64,000 nucleotides of DNA. Origin: Dinoroseobacter sp034111085 (lineage in GTDB: Bacteria; Pseudomonadota; Alphaproteobacteria; Rhodobacterales; Rhodobacteraceae). The notes beneath the pieces are model-generated. The model saw only the letters and a list, made by a program, of their open reading frames with translations. It was not told the DNA's origin and did not search any database. The stretch lies in the NCBI GenBank assembly GCA_034111085.1, contig JAWUXZ010000020.1:19632-83631 (forward strand). The letters are read 5' to 3'. Below are positions 1 through 8,865 of the stretch, one piece after another. Position numbers and translations under genes: made by a program. Numbering within the stretch: position 1 is the stretch's first letter; every line of letters begins with the position of its first letter.

Positions 1-20
1 GAAAAGTTCAATCCCGAAGC

Positions 21-2228
21 CTAAGTCGTCGCCAACGCCTTCACCGCCTCGAAGTCAAACGCGCTCGCTCCGGTCAGATCGCGGGCAATCTCGCCCTGCC
101 CGATCCCGTTGAACATGCGGTAAATCTGCACGTGGGTCATCTCGGTATCGATGCCCCAAGTCACCATCTTCGCGTAGACTTCTTGTGCATCGGTCACACG
201 CCCCAACTGCATCAAAAGCCGCCCTTGAGCTTGCAACAATCGCGGCGATCCGTGGATCAGCGTCAAGGCGCGCTCAAGCTGCGCAAGCGCTAATTCGCGC
301 GTCTTTGGCGCCCGGCGCAAATACTCGCTGGTCAGGAAATGTATTTCGACAAAGTCATGCTGCCCTTGGACAAGCCGCCCGATCACCTCAAGCGCCTCGT
401 CTTTCTCTTTCGCCTCAAACAGCCTGTAGGCGAATTTTGCATGGTAGCACGGATGCGCCCCGGCAAGCTCGACCGCAGTTCGCAATTGTCGCAAGCCCGC
501 TTCGGTATTGCCGCGTGCGAAAAACACATCAGACAGGCGTTTGCGATAAAGCGGGTTTTCTGGTGCGGCCTCTTTCGCAGCACGCTGCGCAGACAATGCA
601 GTAGGCATATCGCCCAGGGCGCGCGCATAAACCCCCATGGCGCTCTCGAATTCCGGCGTGCCACGCAGTTTGGAATAGGTATGGGCAACATTCGCGCTCA
701 CTTTGCGGATTTTCGAGATGTTAGTATAAGGACGCCCGAGACGCTTGCCCATGACATGCTGCCAATCGCGCACGGCGATGTCCCATGGGTAGCCCGACGC
801 GCGCGACTTAGTGCCGATTAGGCCATCGGCAATCCCATTCAAGTGATGCAACGTCGGGTTGTTGCTGGGAAACAGATACCGCAGCTTGCGCGCAAAACCC
901 GCATCAAACGGGTAATAGTTTTCCGGCGTGACCACACCCAAATTGCGCGCTAAGTTCACTGCCCCCATCACCACCGGGTCCAGCGGCCGCGTCCAGATCG
1001 CTGCTTGCAGGCGTTTATGCGCCGCGGCCCCCTCGCCTGCTGCCAGATGCGCAATCGCCGCGTAAGAATTCACGCTCTGCAACGCGTCCTCGACATAGGC
1101 CGGACGCGCATAGGCCAAATCACGGATGCCGGGACAGGCCGCAACATCGCCTGAGGCCACGGCTAACTCGCACATCAAGCGGTAGACATAACCCTTGTCG
1201 AGACCGTCCTCGACATAAGCATCGAGGATCGCCTTTGCGCGCGCGGCGTGCCCACGGCCAGTCAAATACTCGATCATAAAATTCAGGCTTTGACCGACAT
1301 CGCCGTAGTTTAAGAACAAATCAGACTTCGCCTCAAGCCGGCCGGTCAGCACATCCAGCGCCGCGGCATGGTCCTCGGGCGACAGTGCATCCTGCACCGC
1401 CTCTACCGAGCCGCCCCCGATCAAGGCGGCGGTTTGCGAGAACGCGCTGGAAGGCGGTCCAAAGATTTGGCGGCAACGCGACATCGCGTAGAGCTCAAGA
1501 AAATCACGCGCGCTCATCGTCAGCTCGCTCGCACCCAGCAGGTCACCGAAGGAGGCCACATTTGGGCTGACAGCCTTTAAGCGCGCGACTTCTTCGGGCG
1601 TGTCCGAGAACACTAGCACCCGCGCCAAAGGGTCTTCGAGCGTACGCGCCAGATGCGCCTCGTAGAACTCGCGCGGGATGTATTTGCTGGGCCAGAGCTT
1701 GTTGGACGCAATCGGGTGGTCAATGATATCGCCGCGCCGGATGTGATAAGCCGTCAGGGTCGCACCAGACAATGCCTCATCAATCCGCGCCATCATCGCT
1801 TGTATCGGGGCGGAAAACTCGAACGCGGCCAGACAACTTGGCAACGTCAAACGCGCGGCCTCTGCATCTTCCCACGGTAAAGCCACTACGCCCATAGGCA
1901 AGGCAGACAGAAACTGCTGACCTTTGGCAGCGCGCGCCAAGAACGCCTCGCGCGTCAAACTTGGCTCCAGCGTCGTCAGATCAACAACGCGGTCGTCGAT
2001 ATGCTGCATCAACTCGACATCCGACAGATGCGCCGCGACAAACTCGGGCGAGAACAAATCCGCAGGATTGCGCAACTCGGGCCGCGTCAGACCGTGCGTC
2101 GTCCAGCAGATATGCCACGGTAAGTCATGATCGCGCGCAATGCGCACAGCATTCAACGACGCGATCAACCGCGCGCCCATTCCGTCGTTGCGATGCGAGA
2201 TGATAGTCCCGCCAGCGAGTGTCTTCAC
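21..2228 (-). CDS. fucosyltransferase-like protein with C-terminal TPR region
   Basis: A protein of about 735 aa. Around residues 160-170 it carries HIRRGD, the nucleotide-sugar binding signature of the alpha-1,2/1,6-fucosyltransferase-like GT-B fold; an N-terminal GMGARL segment also fits that fold. From about residue 560 to 715 the sequence is helical and Ala/Leu-rich with TPR-like periodicity. The GTG start at 2228 is preferred because CAGGAT lies 6-8 bases upstream; an in-frame ATG-type start at 2270 would add 14 residues and has no visible ribosome site. No signal peptide or membrane segment is seen, so it is probably cytosolic and acts in surface glycan assembly. The acceptor is unknown, and the glycosyltransferase role is inferred from the motif. 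Confidence 0.6.
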   Translation of the reverse strand: MKTLAGGTIISHRNDGMGARLIASLNAVRIARDHDLPWHICWTTHGLTRPELRNPADLFSPEFVAAHLSDVELMQHIDDRVVDLTTLEPSLTREAFLARAAKGQQFLSALPMGVVALPWEDAEAARLTLPSCLAAFEFSAPIQAMMARIDEALSGATLTAYHIRRGDIIDHPIASNKLWPSKYIPREFYEAHLARTLEDPLARVLVFSDTPEEVARLKAVSPNVASFGDLLGASELTMSARDFLELYAMSRCRQIFGPPSSAFSQTAALIGGGSVEAVQDALSPEDHAAALDVLTGRLEAKSDLFLNYGDVGQSLNFMIEYLTGRGHAARAKAILDAYVEDGLDKGYVYRLMCELAVASGDVAACPGIRDLAYARPAYVEDALQSVNSYAAIAHLAAGEGAAAHKRLQAAIWTRPLDPVVMGAVNLARNLGVVTPENYYPFDAGFARKLRYLFPSNNPTLHHLNGIADGLIGTKSRASGYPWDIAVRDWQHVMGKRLGRPYTNISKIRKVSANVAHTYSKLRGTPEFESAMGVYARALGDMPTALSAQRAAKEAAPENPLYRKRLSDVFFARGNTEAGLRQLRTAVELAGAHPCYHAKFAYRLFEAKEKDEALEVIGRLVQGQHDFVEIHFLTSEYLRRAPKTRELALAQLERALTLIHGSPRLLQAQGRLLMQLGRVTDAQEVYAKMVTWGIDTEMTHVQIYRMFNGIGQGEIARDLTGASAFDFEAVKALATT

Positions 2229-2291
2229 GTGGATATCCTGCCGTTGCCTTTGCCCATTATAACAAGACAAACGCCTCTCGAAATGGTTAAT

Positions 2292-3617
2292 TCACCCTGC
2301 AGCACGCTCAAGCGAGGGATAACGTAACCCGAGAGTGACACCGCGTGCGACGAAAAACAGGATCAGGCTGGCCCAGAGGCCGTAATTGCCGAACGCAGGC
2401 AGCAGGAACCACAGGCAAATCAAGTAAAACACAAACGATACCGCCATCATGTTGCGCATATCGACGCTGCGCGTCGCCCCGATGAAGATGCCGTCCAGCA
2501 TCCAAGCGGCCACACCCAGCAGCGGCGTCGCGATCATCCATGGCAAATAGATCGCGGCTTCGGCTCGGACCTCCTCCGACTTGGCCATCAAATCGACCAG
2601 AGCTTGCCCGCCGATCCAGAACGCGAGGGTTAGGATTGCGACAATGACCACGCCCCACAGGCTGGTAAGGAACGCCGCGCGCCGCAGTCGCGCACGCTGC
2701 TTGGCACCCACCGCTTGGCCCACAAGAGTTTCGGACGCGAAGGCGAAGCCGTCCAGCGCGTAGGACGTTATATATAGGAACTGGAGCAGAATCTGGTTGG
2801 CCGCCAGCGGCACGTCGCCCAGATCACCTCCCAGAAATAGGAACGACACGAAGGCGGCTTGCAACAGCACCGACCGGATCAGGATGTCGGTGTTCACCAT
2901 CGCCATACGGATCAGCCGCGTGCGGTCAAAAACACGGGCCCACACCTTCCATGCGCCCGACCGAAACCCGTCGCGGCACAGCCATAACGCTATCGCAAAC
3001 CCGGTCCATTCGGCAATGAAGCTGGCAATCGCTACGCCCTCGATCCCCCACCCGAAGCTAAGTACAAACAGAAAATTCAGCCCGATATTGAGCCCGTTCA
3101 TCACCAGTTGAATAATAAGGATGCCCGCCGTGCGCTCCTGCGCGATCAGCCAACCGGTTAGGCCGTAAAGCGAGATCATCGCAGGTGCGGAAAATACCCG
3201 GATCGACATGTAGTCTTGGGCGAGGCCTTCCACCTCAGCACTGGCAGGCGAGACTTGGAAAGCCAGCCAGAAAACCGGGACTTGCAGCGCGATCAAGCCG
3301 AAGCCTGCGCTCAGCCCGATCATCATGACGCGGGATAACAGCGCGTCCATCTCGTCGCGGTCCTTTTGGCCCAGCGCTTGGGACACAAGACCGACCGTGC
3401 CCATCCGCAAGAACCCGAAGATCCAGTAAATCGCGGTTAGGATAATCGCGCCAATGCCCACTGCGCCAATCGGGGCCGCCTCGCCCAACTGGCCGATCAC
3501 GCCTGTGTCGACCAAGCCGAGGATCGGCACCGTCGCGTTCGACAACACAATCGGCAACGCGATCCACAGGACGCGCCGGTGCGTCAGCTCAGTTTGGGAC
3601 GCGCTAGCCGTTATCAA
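2292..3617 (-). CDS. MATE family efflux transporter (DinF/NorM-like)
   Basis: About 441 aa with twelve hydrophobic segments. The N-terminal pattern LTHRRVLWIALPIVLSN followed by a VDTGVIGQLG-type helix is typical of MATE proteins of the DinF branch, which use cation gradients to expel organic cations or drugs across the inner membrane. A TTG start at 3617 is chosen because GAGG lies six bases upstream and the resulting N-terminus matches the usual family length; a GTG at 3629 is the alternative. The start overlaps the stop of the upstream thioesterase gene, so the two are probably co-transcribed. The substrate cannot be told. Confidence 0.85.
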   Translation of the reverse strand: MITASASQTELTHRRVLWIALPIVLSNATVPILGLVDTGVIGQLGEAAPIGAVGIGAIILTAIYWIFGFLRMGTVGLVSQALGQKDRDEMDALLSRVMMIGLSAGFGLIALQVPVFWLAFQVSPASAEVEGLAQDYMSIRVFSAPAMISLYGLTGWLIAQERTAGILIIQLVMNGLNIGLNFLFVLSFGWGIEGVAIASFIAEWTGFAIALWLCRDGFRSGAWKVWARVFDRTRLIRMAMVNTDILIRSVLLQAAFVSFLFLGGDLGDVPLAANQILLQFLYITSYALDGFAFASETLVGQAVGAKQRARLRRAAFLTSLWGVVIVAILTLAFWIGGQALVDLMAKSEEVRAEAAIYLPWMIATPLLGVAAWMLDGIFIGATRSVDMRNMMAVSFVFYLICLWFLLPAFGNYGLWASLILFFVARGVTLGLRYPSLERAAG

Positions 3618-4128
3618 GCACCGCCTCACGTCCCGGCATCAGAAAGTGGCAATTGGCTGTCGCAATCGGGCGGTCGCGGTTGTCTTGCCATGCCTCGACG
3701 CTGACGGTCGCATAGCGCCGCCCTGCGCGGGTTACTTGGGCACGAGCGTAGGCGTCGCGCGGCAGGCCAGTGCGTAGGAAATCGACTGTGAAATCAATCG
3801 TCTTGGGTAAACGCGGCAAAGTCTCTGGCGTCAACGAGGCGACATCGAGCCGCCCGGATTCCAGATCATCCCACAGCATCGCCCAGCTGATTTCAACAAT
3901 TGCAGTGACCTCTAGGAATGACGCAGTCACACCGCCATGGATCGCGGGCAGCACCGGGTTGCCGATAAGGTGGTCCGAGTAAGCTAATACTGCGGTCAAC
4001 TCGTCGCCATGCCGCTCCACCTCGATCCCGAGAAAGCCGATATAGGGCACGCCTTCGACCAGCGCACGCAAAGCGGTATCGCGGCGTTGCTTGATGATTT
4101 GGACGGCTTCGGGGACCGGACGGATCAT
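3604..4128 (-). CDS. PaaI-type hotdog thioesterase, copy 2
   Basis: 174 aa, the size of a single hotdog-fold acyl-CoA thioesterase. It shows the PaaI-type IHGGVTASFLE helix start, where the His-Gly-Gly turn precedes the central hotdog helix, then a late TIDFTVDFLR strand. These enzymes hydrolyse acyl- or aryl-CoA esters in the cytosol, often to free CoA from stalled intermediates. It follows the neighbouring thioesterase gene after three bases and overlaps the MATE start, so the three form one transcription unit. The two thioesterases are divergent in sequence, which suggests different substrates rather than a recent duplication. Confidence 0.8.
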   Translation of the reverse strand: MIRPVPEAVQIIKQRRDTALRALVEGVPYIGFLGIEVERHGDELTAVLAYSDHLIGNPVLPAIHGGVTASFLEVTAIVEISWAMLWDDLESGRLDVASLTPETLPRLPKTIDFTVDFLRTGLPRDAYARAQVTRAGRRYATVSVEAWQDNRDRPIATANCHFLMPGREAVLDNG

Positions 4129-4131
4129 GGC

Positions 4132-4575
4132 TTAGTCCTCTCGCGCGACGCGCGGGGCGTCTACGGTGAACGCGCCATTGGCCGTCGCAATCGGAGCTTC
4201 CTCGCCTTCGTTCATTGCTACAGCGCGCACAAATGCGACCGAGCGGGTGATGTGATAGCATTCAGCGCGTGCCACGATCCGCACGCCGGGTGTCGCGGCG
4301 CGCATATAGTCGATCCGCAGGTCCATCGTCGCGGTCGAGCCCGGATTATCGGGATGGCTGACCACAGCCGCCCCCCCGCAGGTATCCATCAAGGCCGACA
4401 CAGCGCCGCCATGGATCACGCCGCGTGTCGGATCACCGATCAGGCGCTCGTCATAGGGCATAGAAATCACTGCCAAACCATTGCCGATTTCGTCCAGCTT
4501 CATGTTCAGCGCGCGCGAAAATGGGATCGCTTCAATGAACTGCCGGGCAATCTTGGCTTTCGCATCTGGGTCCAT
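4132..4575 (-). CDS. PaaI-type hotdog thioesterase, copy 1
   Basis: 147 aa from the ATG at 4575; the open frame extends upstream to 4629, but those 18 residues are basic and Gln-rich and unlike the family. It carries GVIHGGAVSALMDTCGG, the classic PaaI signature with HGG and a following Asp, and the strand ATMDLRIDYMRAA. Predicted function is hydrolysis of short-chain or phenylacetyl-like acyl-CoA thioesters. It is the first gene of a minus-strand set with the second thioesterase and the MATE exporter, and is divergent from a MerR regulator 112 bases away, which may control it. Confidence 0.83.
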   Translation of the reverse strand: MDPDAKAKIARQFIEAIPFSRALNMKLDEIGNGLAVISMPYDERLIGDPTRGVIHGGAVSALMDTCGGAAVVSHPDNPGSTATMDLRIDYMRAATPGVRIVARAECYHITRSVAFVRAVAMNEGEEAPIATANGAFTVDAPRVARED

Positions 4576-4687
4576 AACGGGGCTCAGCTTGGGTTTCCTT
4601 TGCCGGGCTGCTTGACGCGGGCCTTGCATCCTTGACGCGAACGCTGTTGTCTAACGTCTAGAATGACATGGCCTACGGGAGGGGACC

Positions 4688-5062
4688 ATGGCCGAGAAGC
4701 ACCTCAGCTTCAAGGAGATGTGCGCGTGCTTCGATGTCACGCCACGCACCTTGCGCTACTACGAATACATCGAGCTACTCCAGCCGATCCGCGAGGGTCG
4801 CACGCGCTGGTACACGGCCCGCGAGGTCGCGCGGATGACGTTGATCCTGCGCGGACGGCGGTTCGGGTTTGCGCTCGAGGACATCCGTCAATGGCTGATG
4901 ATCTACGACCACGACGGGTCAGACGCGCAGAATAGGGCGTGGATCGAACTTGCTGATCGCCAACTCAAAGACCTCGCCGCCCAGAAAGAGGAACTGGAAG
5001 CGACAGTGGACGAGCTAGAGCGCCTTCGCCAAGAGGTTGCCCGTCAATTGCCCGAGGGCTGA
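4688..5062 (+). CDS. MerR family transcriptional regulator 1
   Basis: 124 aa. The N-terminal winged helix-turn-helix reads FDVTPRTLRYYE at about residues 15-26, the signature of MerR proteins. A second half (LILRGRRFGFALEDIRQWL) and a C-terminal coiled coil at about 78-120 for dimerisation follow. No cysteine cluster for metal binding is present, so an organic effector or an acyl-CoA is more likely. GGAGGGG-type sequence lies just before the ATG. It closely resembles the MerR protein at 6222-6629, which precedes beta-oxidation genes. The last 19 bases overlap the end of the convergent hydrolase gene. Confidence 0.85.
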   Translation: MAEKHLSFKEMCACFDVTPRTLRYYEYIELLQPIREGRTRWYTAREVARMTLILRGRRFGFALEDIRQWLMIYDHDGSDAQNRAWIELADRQLKDLAAQKEELEATVDELERLRQEVARQLPEG

Positions 5063-6036
5063 GGCGCATCCAGCGTGATCTCAGCCAGCAGGCCGAGATG
5101 GTTCGACCCCATATCTGCCCCCCACGGTAACAAGCTGACAAAGCCCGCCCCACCCCCGATCATTACATGATCAATCGGCACGCCCAGCGCCCCGGCGCGC
5201 GCAGGCCAAGTGGCGGGCGGCAAAGGCGCGAAACGCAGGCCGGTGTCTTGATGCAAATGCACCATCCGGCGCGACCAAGGGGCAGCGTTCATATCGCCGA
5301 CCAGCACCACCGGGCCTTCGACAACCTCAATACGGTGGCTCAGGCGATGCGCCTCGTCGGTTGAAAGGCGATCAAACCACGGCTTGATCAGGTGCGACCC
5401 GATCAGGGTCACCTCGCCCGCCTCGGTCACCACCCGCGCTCGGATATAACGTTCTGGCGAAATCGGGGACAAACGCCCCTGCCGAGCGGCCTCCAGCGGA
5501 TACTTCGACAGCATCACCACAGCGCAAAACTGCAGGCAGCCAACCTGAAAGGGGAATACCTCGCGCAAGGCGCGCATTTGGCCGGTGATTTTTACCGCCT
5601 CACCTAGCACCACGACATCGGCACCCGAGGCGACCAGACCTGCCGCGATTTCTTCGGGGGGCAACCAATTCTCGTTGAGCATGTTGAACCACAAAACCCG
5701 CAAATCGACCGAGGCCTCAGGCGCCAGCGCGATCGTGCGGTCCGTATGTTTCCAGCCGATATACCCTGCAGCCACGACCGCGCCCAGAACGATCAATAAA
5801 CCACTGCGCCATGCGCCCAAAAGCGCGATCACCAGCGCCAAGCCAACCACGACAACCAGCATCTGCGGGGCCACACTATCAGCCACGCGACCGATGACCT
5901 GAAAGACAGAGCGATCCGGCAGATAGCGCGCCAAAGCCGCCAGCAGCAGCAAGCCAACCGTCGGGCCCGCAATAAATCCAGCCAGAAAAGCGAAGCGTTT
6001 GCGGTATGGAATCGGAGTGTCAGTCATCGAGGGCAT
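5044..6036 (-). CDS. membrane-anchored endonuclease/exonuclease/phosphatase (EEP) family protein
   Basis: About 330 aa from ATG 6036 (ATG 6027 is also possible). The frame runs open to 6177, but that extension is Cys-rich and lacks a ribosome site. Two or three hydrophobic helices in the first 100 residues tether it to the inner membrane. The EEP domain follows with LWFNMLNEN, a conserved E in VVVLGEA, LIGSHLIKP, the metal-binding VGDMNAAPW and a final SNH. EEP enzymes are Mg-dependent phosphodiesterases or phosphatases acting on nucleic acid, phospholipid or inositol phosphates. The usual SDH triad reads SNH here, an Asp to Asn change. It lies between the two MerR genes; the substrate is unknown. 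Confidence 0.75.
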   Translation of the reverse strand: MPSMTDTPIPYRKRFAFLAGFIAGPTVGLLLLAALARYLPDRSVFQVIGRVADSVAPQMLVVVVGLALVIALLGAWRSGLLIVLGAVVAAGYIGWKHTDRTIALAPEASVDLRVLWFNMLNENWLPPEEIAAGLVASGADVVVLGEAVKITGQMRALREVFPFQVGCLQFCAVVMLSKYPLEAARQGRLSPISPERYIRARVVTEAGEVTLIGSHLIKPWFDRLSTDEAHRLSHRIEVVEGPVVLVGDMNAAPWSRRMVHLHQDTGLRFAPLPPATWPARAGALGVPIDHVMIGGGAGFVSLLPWGADMGSNHLGLLAEITLDAPQPSGN

Positions 6037-6117
6037 GTGTCCATCGTCATAGGTTAAGGCGGTGTCTGTCACCTTGCACGACTTCAAACGCAAGGCAAAA
6101 CAAATGACGCAACGTCT

Positions 6118-6135
6118 CTTGACGTAAACGTAAAG
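6118..6135. promoter_or_regulatory. LiuR-like palindrome overlapping a -35 box
   Basis: CTTGACGTAAACGTAAAG is an inverted repeat with arms CTTGACGT and ACGTAAAG (seven of eight pairs) around AA. It resembles the operator described for LiuR, a MerR-family regulator of branched-chain and fatty acid catabolism. TTGACG inside it can serve as a -35 element for the MerR gene starting at 6222, which fits the MerR habit of binding within the promoter. Autoregulation is inferred. Confidence 0.6.
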
Positions 6136-6221
6136 CAATCCTTGATTGCAAAGCATGCAACCTGCACATTCATACACAAGACAGCCAGCTGTCCTCTCAG
6201 GCCTCCAGATTTGGACCCGTT

Positions 6222-6629
6222 ATGACCGATCCGATTGAAGACACCCTGTCGATCCGCGAGATGTGTGACGCCTATGATGTCACGCCTCGGACCCTTCGGT
6301 TCTATGAAGCCAAGGAGCTGCTGTTTCCCCAGCGCCTCGGCACCAAACGCTTGTTTACAAAGCGCGATCGCGCTCGACTGAAGCTGATTTTACGCGGGAA
6401 ACGCTTTGGATTTCAGCTCGAAGAAATCCGCCAGTTGCTCGACATGTATAACCGCGATGACAGCCAAATCCCACAGCTGTCCAAGACCTACGAGATCGCG
6501 AAAGCGCGCCTCGCAGATATGGAACGCCAGCGCGAAGAACTGGACGAAGCCATTGTCGACCTTCGCGAACAATTGAACTGGGGTGCCCGCGTATTGGGTG
6601 CTCAGACACAAAACAAAGCCGCTGAATAA
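6222..6629 (+). CDS. MerR family transcriptional regulator 2 (LiuR-like)
   Basis: 135 aa. The DNA-binding helix region reads YDVTPRTLRFYE, followed by LILRGKRFGFQLEEIRQLL and a coiled coil of roughly 40 residues rich in Arg/Glu. Like MerR 1 it lacks metal-binding cysteines. It is followed after 37 bases by an acyl-CoA dehydrogenase gene and has a LiuR-like palindrome in its own upstream region, so it probably controls the beta-oxidation operon in response to an acyl-CoA. The name LiuR is not assigned because the downstream genes are fatty-acid type rather than the liu leucine set. Confidence 0.82.
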   Translation: MTDPIEDTLSIREMCDAYDVTPRTLRFYEAKELLFPQRLGTKRLFTKRDRARLKLILRGKRFGFQLEEIRQLLDMYNRDDSQIPQLSKTYEIAKARLADMERQREELDEAIVDLREQLNWGARVLGAQTQNKAAE

Positions 6630-6666
6630 GCGGGATTAGCCACACGCTCTTGACGGAGAAGAACCG

Positions 6667-8442
6667 ATGCCACGTTATACAGCCCCCACCAAAGACATGC
6701 AGTTCATCCTTCAGGAGGTTCTGCACGCTGCCGCCAGCGATGTGCCCGGCTACGAGGAAATGGACGCCGACACCACCGCCGCGATCCTCGAGGAAGCTGG
6801 CAAGGTCGCCTCCGAGGTGCTGCAACCGCTCAACTCCGTGGGCGATACCGAAGGTTGCACCCTAGAGAACGGCGTTGTGCGCACACCCACCGGGTTCAAG
6901 GATGCGTTGGAGAAATTGAAAGAAGGCGGTTGGACCGGCCTTGATTGCGATCCCGCATATGGGGGCCAAGGCATGCCTAAGCTCATGGGGTTTGCCGTAA
7001 TGGAAACCTTTATGTCAGCAAACATGGCTTTCAATATATACCCCGGCCTAACACATGGGGCCTATTCCGCGATCCACACACACGGCACCGACCAACAGAA
7101 GGCGACCTACCTGCACAAGATGGTGTCGTGCGACTGGGCCGGGACCATGAACTTGACCGAGCCCCACGCTGGCACCGATATGGGCATGGTGCGCACGAAG
7201 GCCGAACCGCAAAGCGACGGCAGCTACGCCATCACCGGTCAAAAGATCTTCATTTCTGGCGGCGAGCAGGACCTGACTGACAACATTATCCATCTGGTGC
7301 TTGCCAAGATCCAAGGCAGCCCGGACGGCGTGAAAGGCATTTCGCTGTTCATCGTGCCAAAGTTCCTTGTGAACGAAGACGGCAGCTTGGGCGCACGCAA
7401 CGGCGTGTCGGTTGGAAAGATCGAAAAGAAAATGGGCCTGCATGGCAACGCCACCTGCGTGATGAACTATGATGGCGCAACCGGCTACCTGCTGGGCGAG
7501 GCCAACAAAGGCATGCGCGCAATGTTCACGATGATGAACGAGGCGCGTCTCGGTGTCGGCGTGCAAGGCTACGCGCAAGCCGAAGTCGCGTATCAAAACG
7601 CGCTAGACTATGCCAATGATCGCCTTCAGGGCCGCGACATCACCGGCGTGAAGAACCCCAATGGCGCAGCTGATCCGATCATCGTGCATCCCGATGTGCG
7701 CCGCAATCTAATGGACCAGAAAAGCTTCACCGAGGGGGCGCGCGCGTTTTCCTTCTGGTGCGCACATCTGATCGACCGCCACGTCAAGGTTGGCGACCAA
7801 GATGCCGAAGGTCTCGTTTCGCTGATGATTCCGGTGCTCAAAGGCTTCTGCACCGACAAGGGCTTCGAGAGCACAATTGGCGCGCAGCAAGTCTACGGCG
7901 GCCACGGTTATATCGAAGAATGGGGCATGTCTCAGTTCGCGCGCGATGCCCGGATTGCGATGATCTATGAAGGCGCAAACGGAATTCAAGCCCTCGATCT
8001 GGTAGGTCGCAAGCTGACCCAAGACGGTGGCAAGCACGTAATGGCCTTCTTCGACATGATCAAAGCGTTCTGTAAAGAGCACGGCGATGATCCGGCAATG
8101 GCCGAGTTCACGACGCCGCTGAAAGGCGCGTCAAAAGACCTGCAAGCTGCATCAATGTTCTTCATGCAGACAGGGATGAAGAACCCCAATGACGCGCTGG
8201 CCGGAAGCTACGACTTCATGCACTTGATGGGTCATGTCTGCTTGGCACTCATGTGGGCACGGATGGCAAAAGCCGCCCAAATCGCCCTTGCAAACGGCGC
8301 TTCAGACACAGCGTTCTACGAGACCAAGCTGTCGACAGCGCGCTACTACATGGCCCGCCAACTGCCCGCGACCAAGATGCACCTCGCGCGCATTCAGAGC
8401 GGGTCAGAGACGGTCATGGCGCTGGAAGCGGCCAACTTCTGA
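6667..8442 (+). CDS. acyl-CoA dehydrogenase, ~590-aa class (DmdC-related)
   Basis: 591 aa FAD enzyme that introduces the alpha-beta double bond in acyl-CoA. The length, a long N-terminal stretch and a C-terminal extra helical domain place it in the large acyl-CoA dehydrogenase group that includes DmdC (methylmercaptopropionyl-CoA dehydrogenase) and related long-chain enzymes. Visible motifs are WAGTMNLTEPHAGTDMG for the FAD/substrate site, QVYGGHGYIEEWGM, and the catalytic Glu435 in MIYEGANGIQALD. GGAG lies about nine bases before the ATG. The first enzyme of the operon with thiolase and FadB-like fusion downstream, which favours general fatty acid oxidation. Exact chain length is open. Confidence 0.9.
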   Translation: MPRYTAPTKDMQFILQEVLHAAASDVPGYEEMDADTTAAILEEAGKVASEVLQPLNSVGDTEGCTLENGVVRTPTGFKDALEKLKEGGWTGLDCDPAYGGQGMPKLMGFAVMETFMSANMAFNIYPGLTHGAYSAIHTHGTDQQKATYLHKMVSCDWAGTMNLTEPHAGTDMGMVRTKAEPQSDGSYAITGQKIFISGGEQDLTDNIIHLVLAKIQGSPDGVKGISLFIVPKFLVNEDGSLGARNGVSVGKIEKKMGLHGNATCVMNYDGATGYLLGEANKGMRAMFTMMNEARLGVGVQGYAQAEVAYQNALDYANDRLQGRDITGVKNPNGAADPIIVHPDVRRNLMDQKSFTEGARAFSFWCAHLIDRHVKVGDQDAEGLVSLMIPVLKGFCTDKGFESTIGAQQVYGGHGYIEEWGMSQFARDARIAMIYEGANGIQALDLVGRKLTQDGGKHVMAFFDMIKAFCKEHGDDPAMAEFTTPLKGASKDLQAASMFFMQTGMKNPNDALAGSYDFMHLMGHVCLALMWARMAKAAQIALANGASDTAFYETKLSTARYYMARQLPATKMHLARIQSGSETVMALEAANF

Positions 8443-8654
8443 TGACAAAACGGCTGCGCCTGACACGACGCTTTCCGGCGGCGATGACCGAAGACGGATA
8501 TCGCCGCCTGCGCCGTTTCGCGCAGGAAGCCGGGCTAGAGGATGGCGAGGCGCTGTCGTTTATATTTGAGCATCTCGACAGCATCATGGACGACGAGACA
8601 TTCCCGCACAGGCTCAGACTGTTCCAAGCCGAGCTGGGCGAGCGACGTAGATAA
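8442..8654 (+). CDS. small conserved-looking basic protein, 70 aa
   Basis: Starts at the ATG that overlaps the acyl-CoA dehydrogenase stop (TGATG), which is strong evidence for translational coupling. The 70 residues are basic at the N-terminus (MTKRLRLTRRF) with an acidic central helix around EDGEALSFIFEHLDSIMDD. No known domain is recognised. It could be a small accessory or regulatory protein for the dehydrogenase. The same reading frame continues upstream inside the dehydrogenase gene, but that part is a shadow. Confidence 0.6.
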   Translation: MTKRLRLTRRFPAAMTEDGYRRLRRFAQEAGLEDGEALSFIFEHLDSIMDDETFPHRLRLFQAELGERRR

Positions 8655-8662
8655 AAGGATTT

Positions 8663-8833
8663 GAGTATTTCTGCCTAAAAGAATGGCCGGTCCGCCCCTG
8701 CTGGCGATCTCTCCCCTGAACGAGGGCGGACCTTTCTTCTCCTAGGGCGGTCATCGGCGCTCCCGCCTGTACCGCACTCTAGGGATAGACGGACAAGGTT
8801 AACAAAACCTGCTTCTTCTAGGCTCAAATACTC
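8663..8833. repeat. large inverted repeat of a dispersed GAGTATTT element
   Basis: Two copies in opposite orientation, 8663-8683 and 8813-8833, match at 18 of 21 positions. Between them lies a second perfect dyad, GGTCCGCCC at 8689-8697 with GGGCGGACC at 8724-8732. The arms are the same family as the hairpin at 57992-58044. The stretch fills the 211-base gap between the 70-aa gene and the GST gene and holds no supportable gene. It may end transcription or stabilise the upstream message. Confidence 0.65.
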
Positions 8834-8865
8834 AATGCCACCCCACGACCGACGAGGACCGTACA

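Noticed and set aside
185..2203. several plus-strand open frames opposite the fucosyltransferase-like gene
   Set aside because: They overlap a well-supported gene and have biased composition with no motifs.
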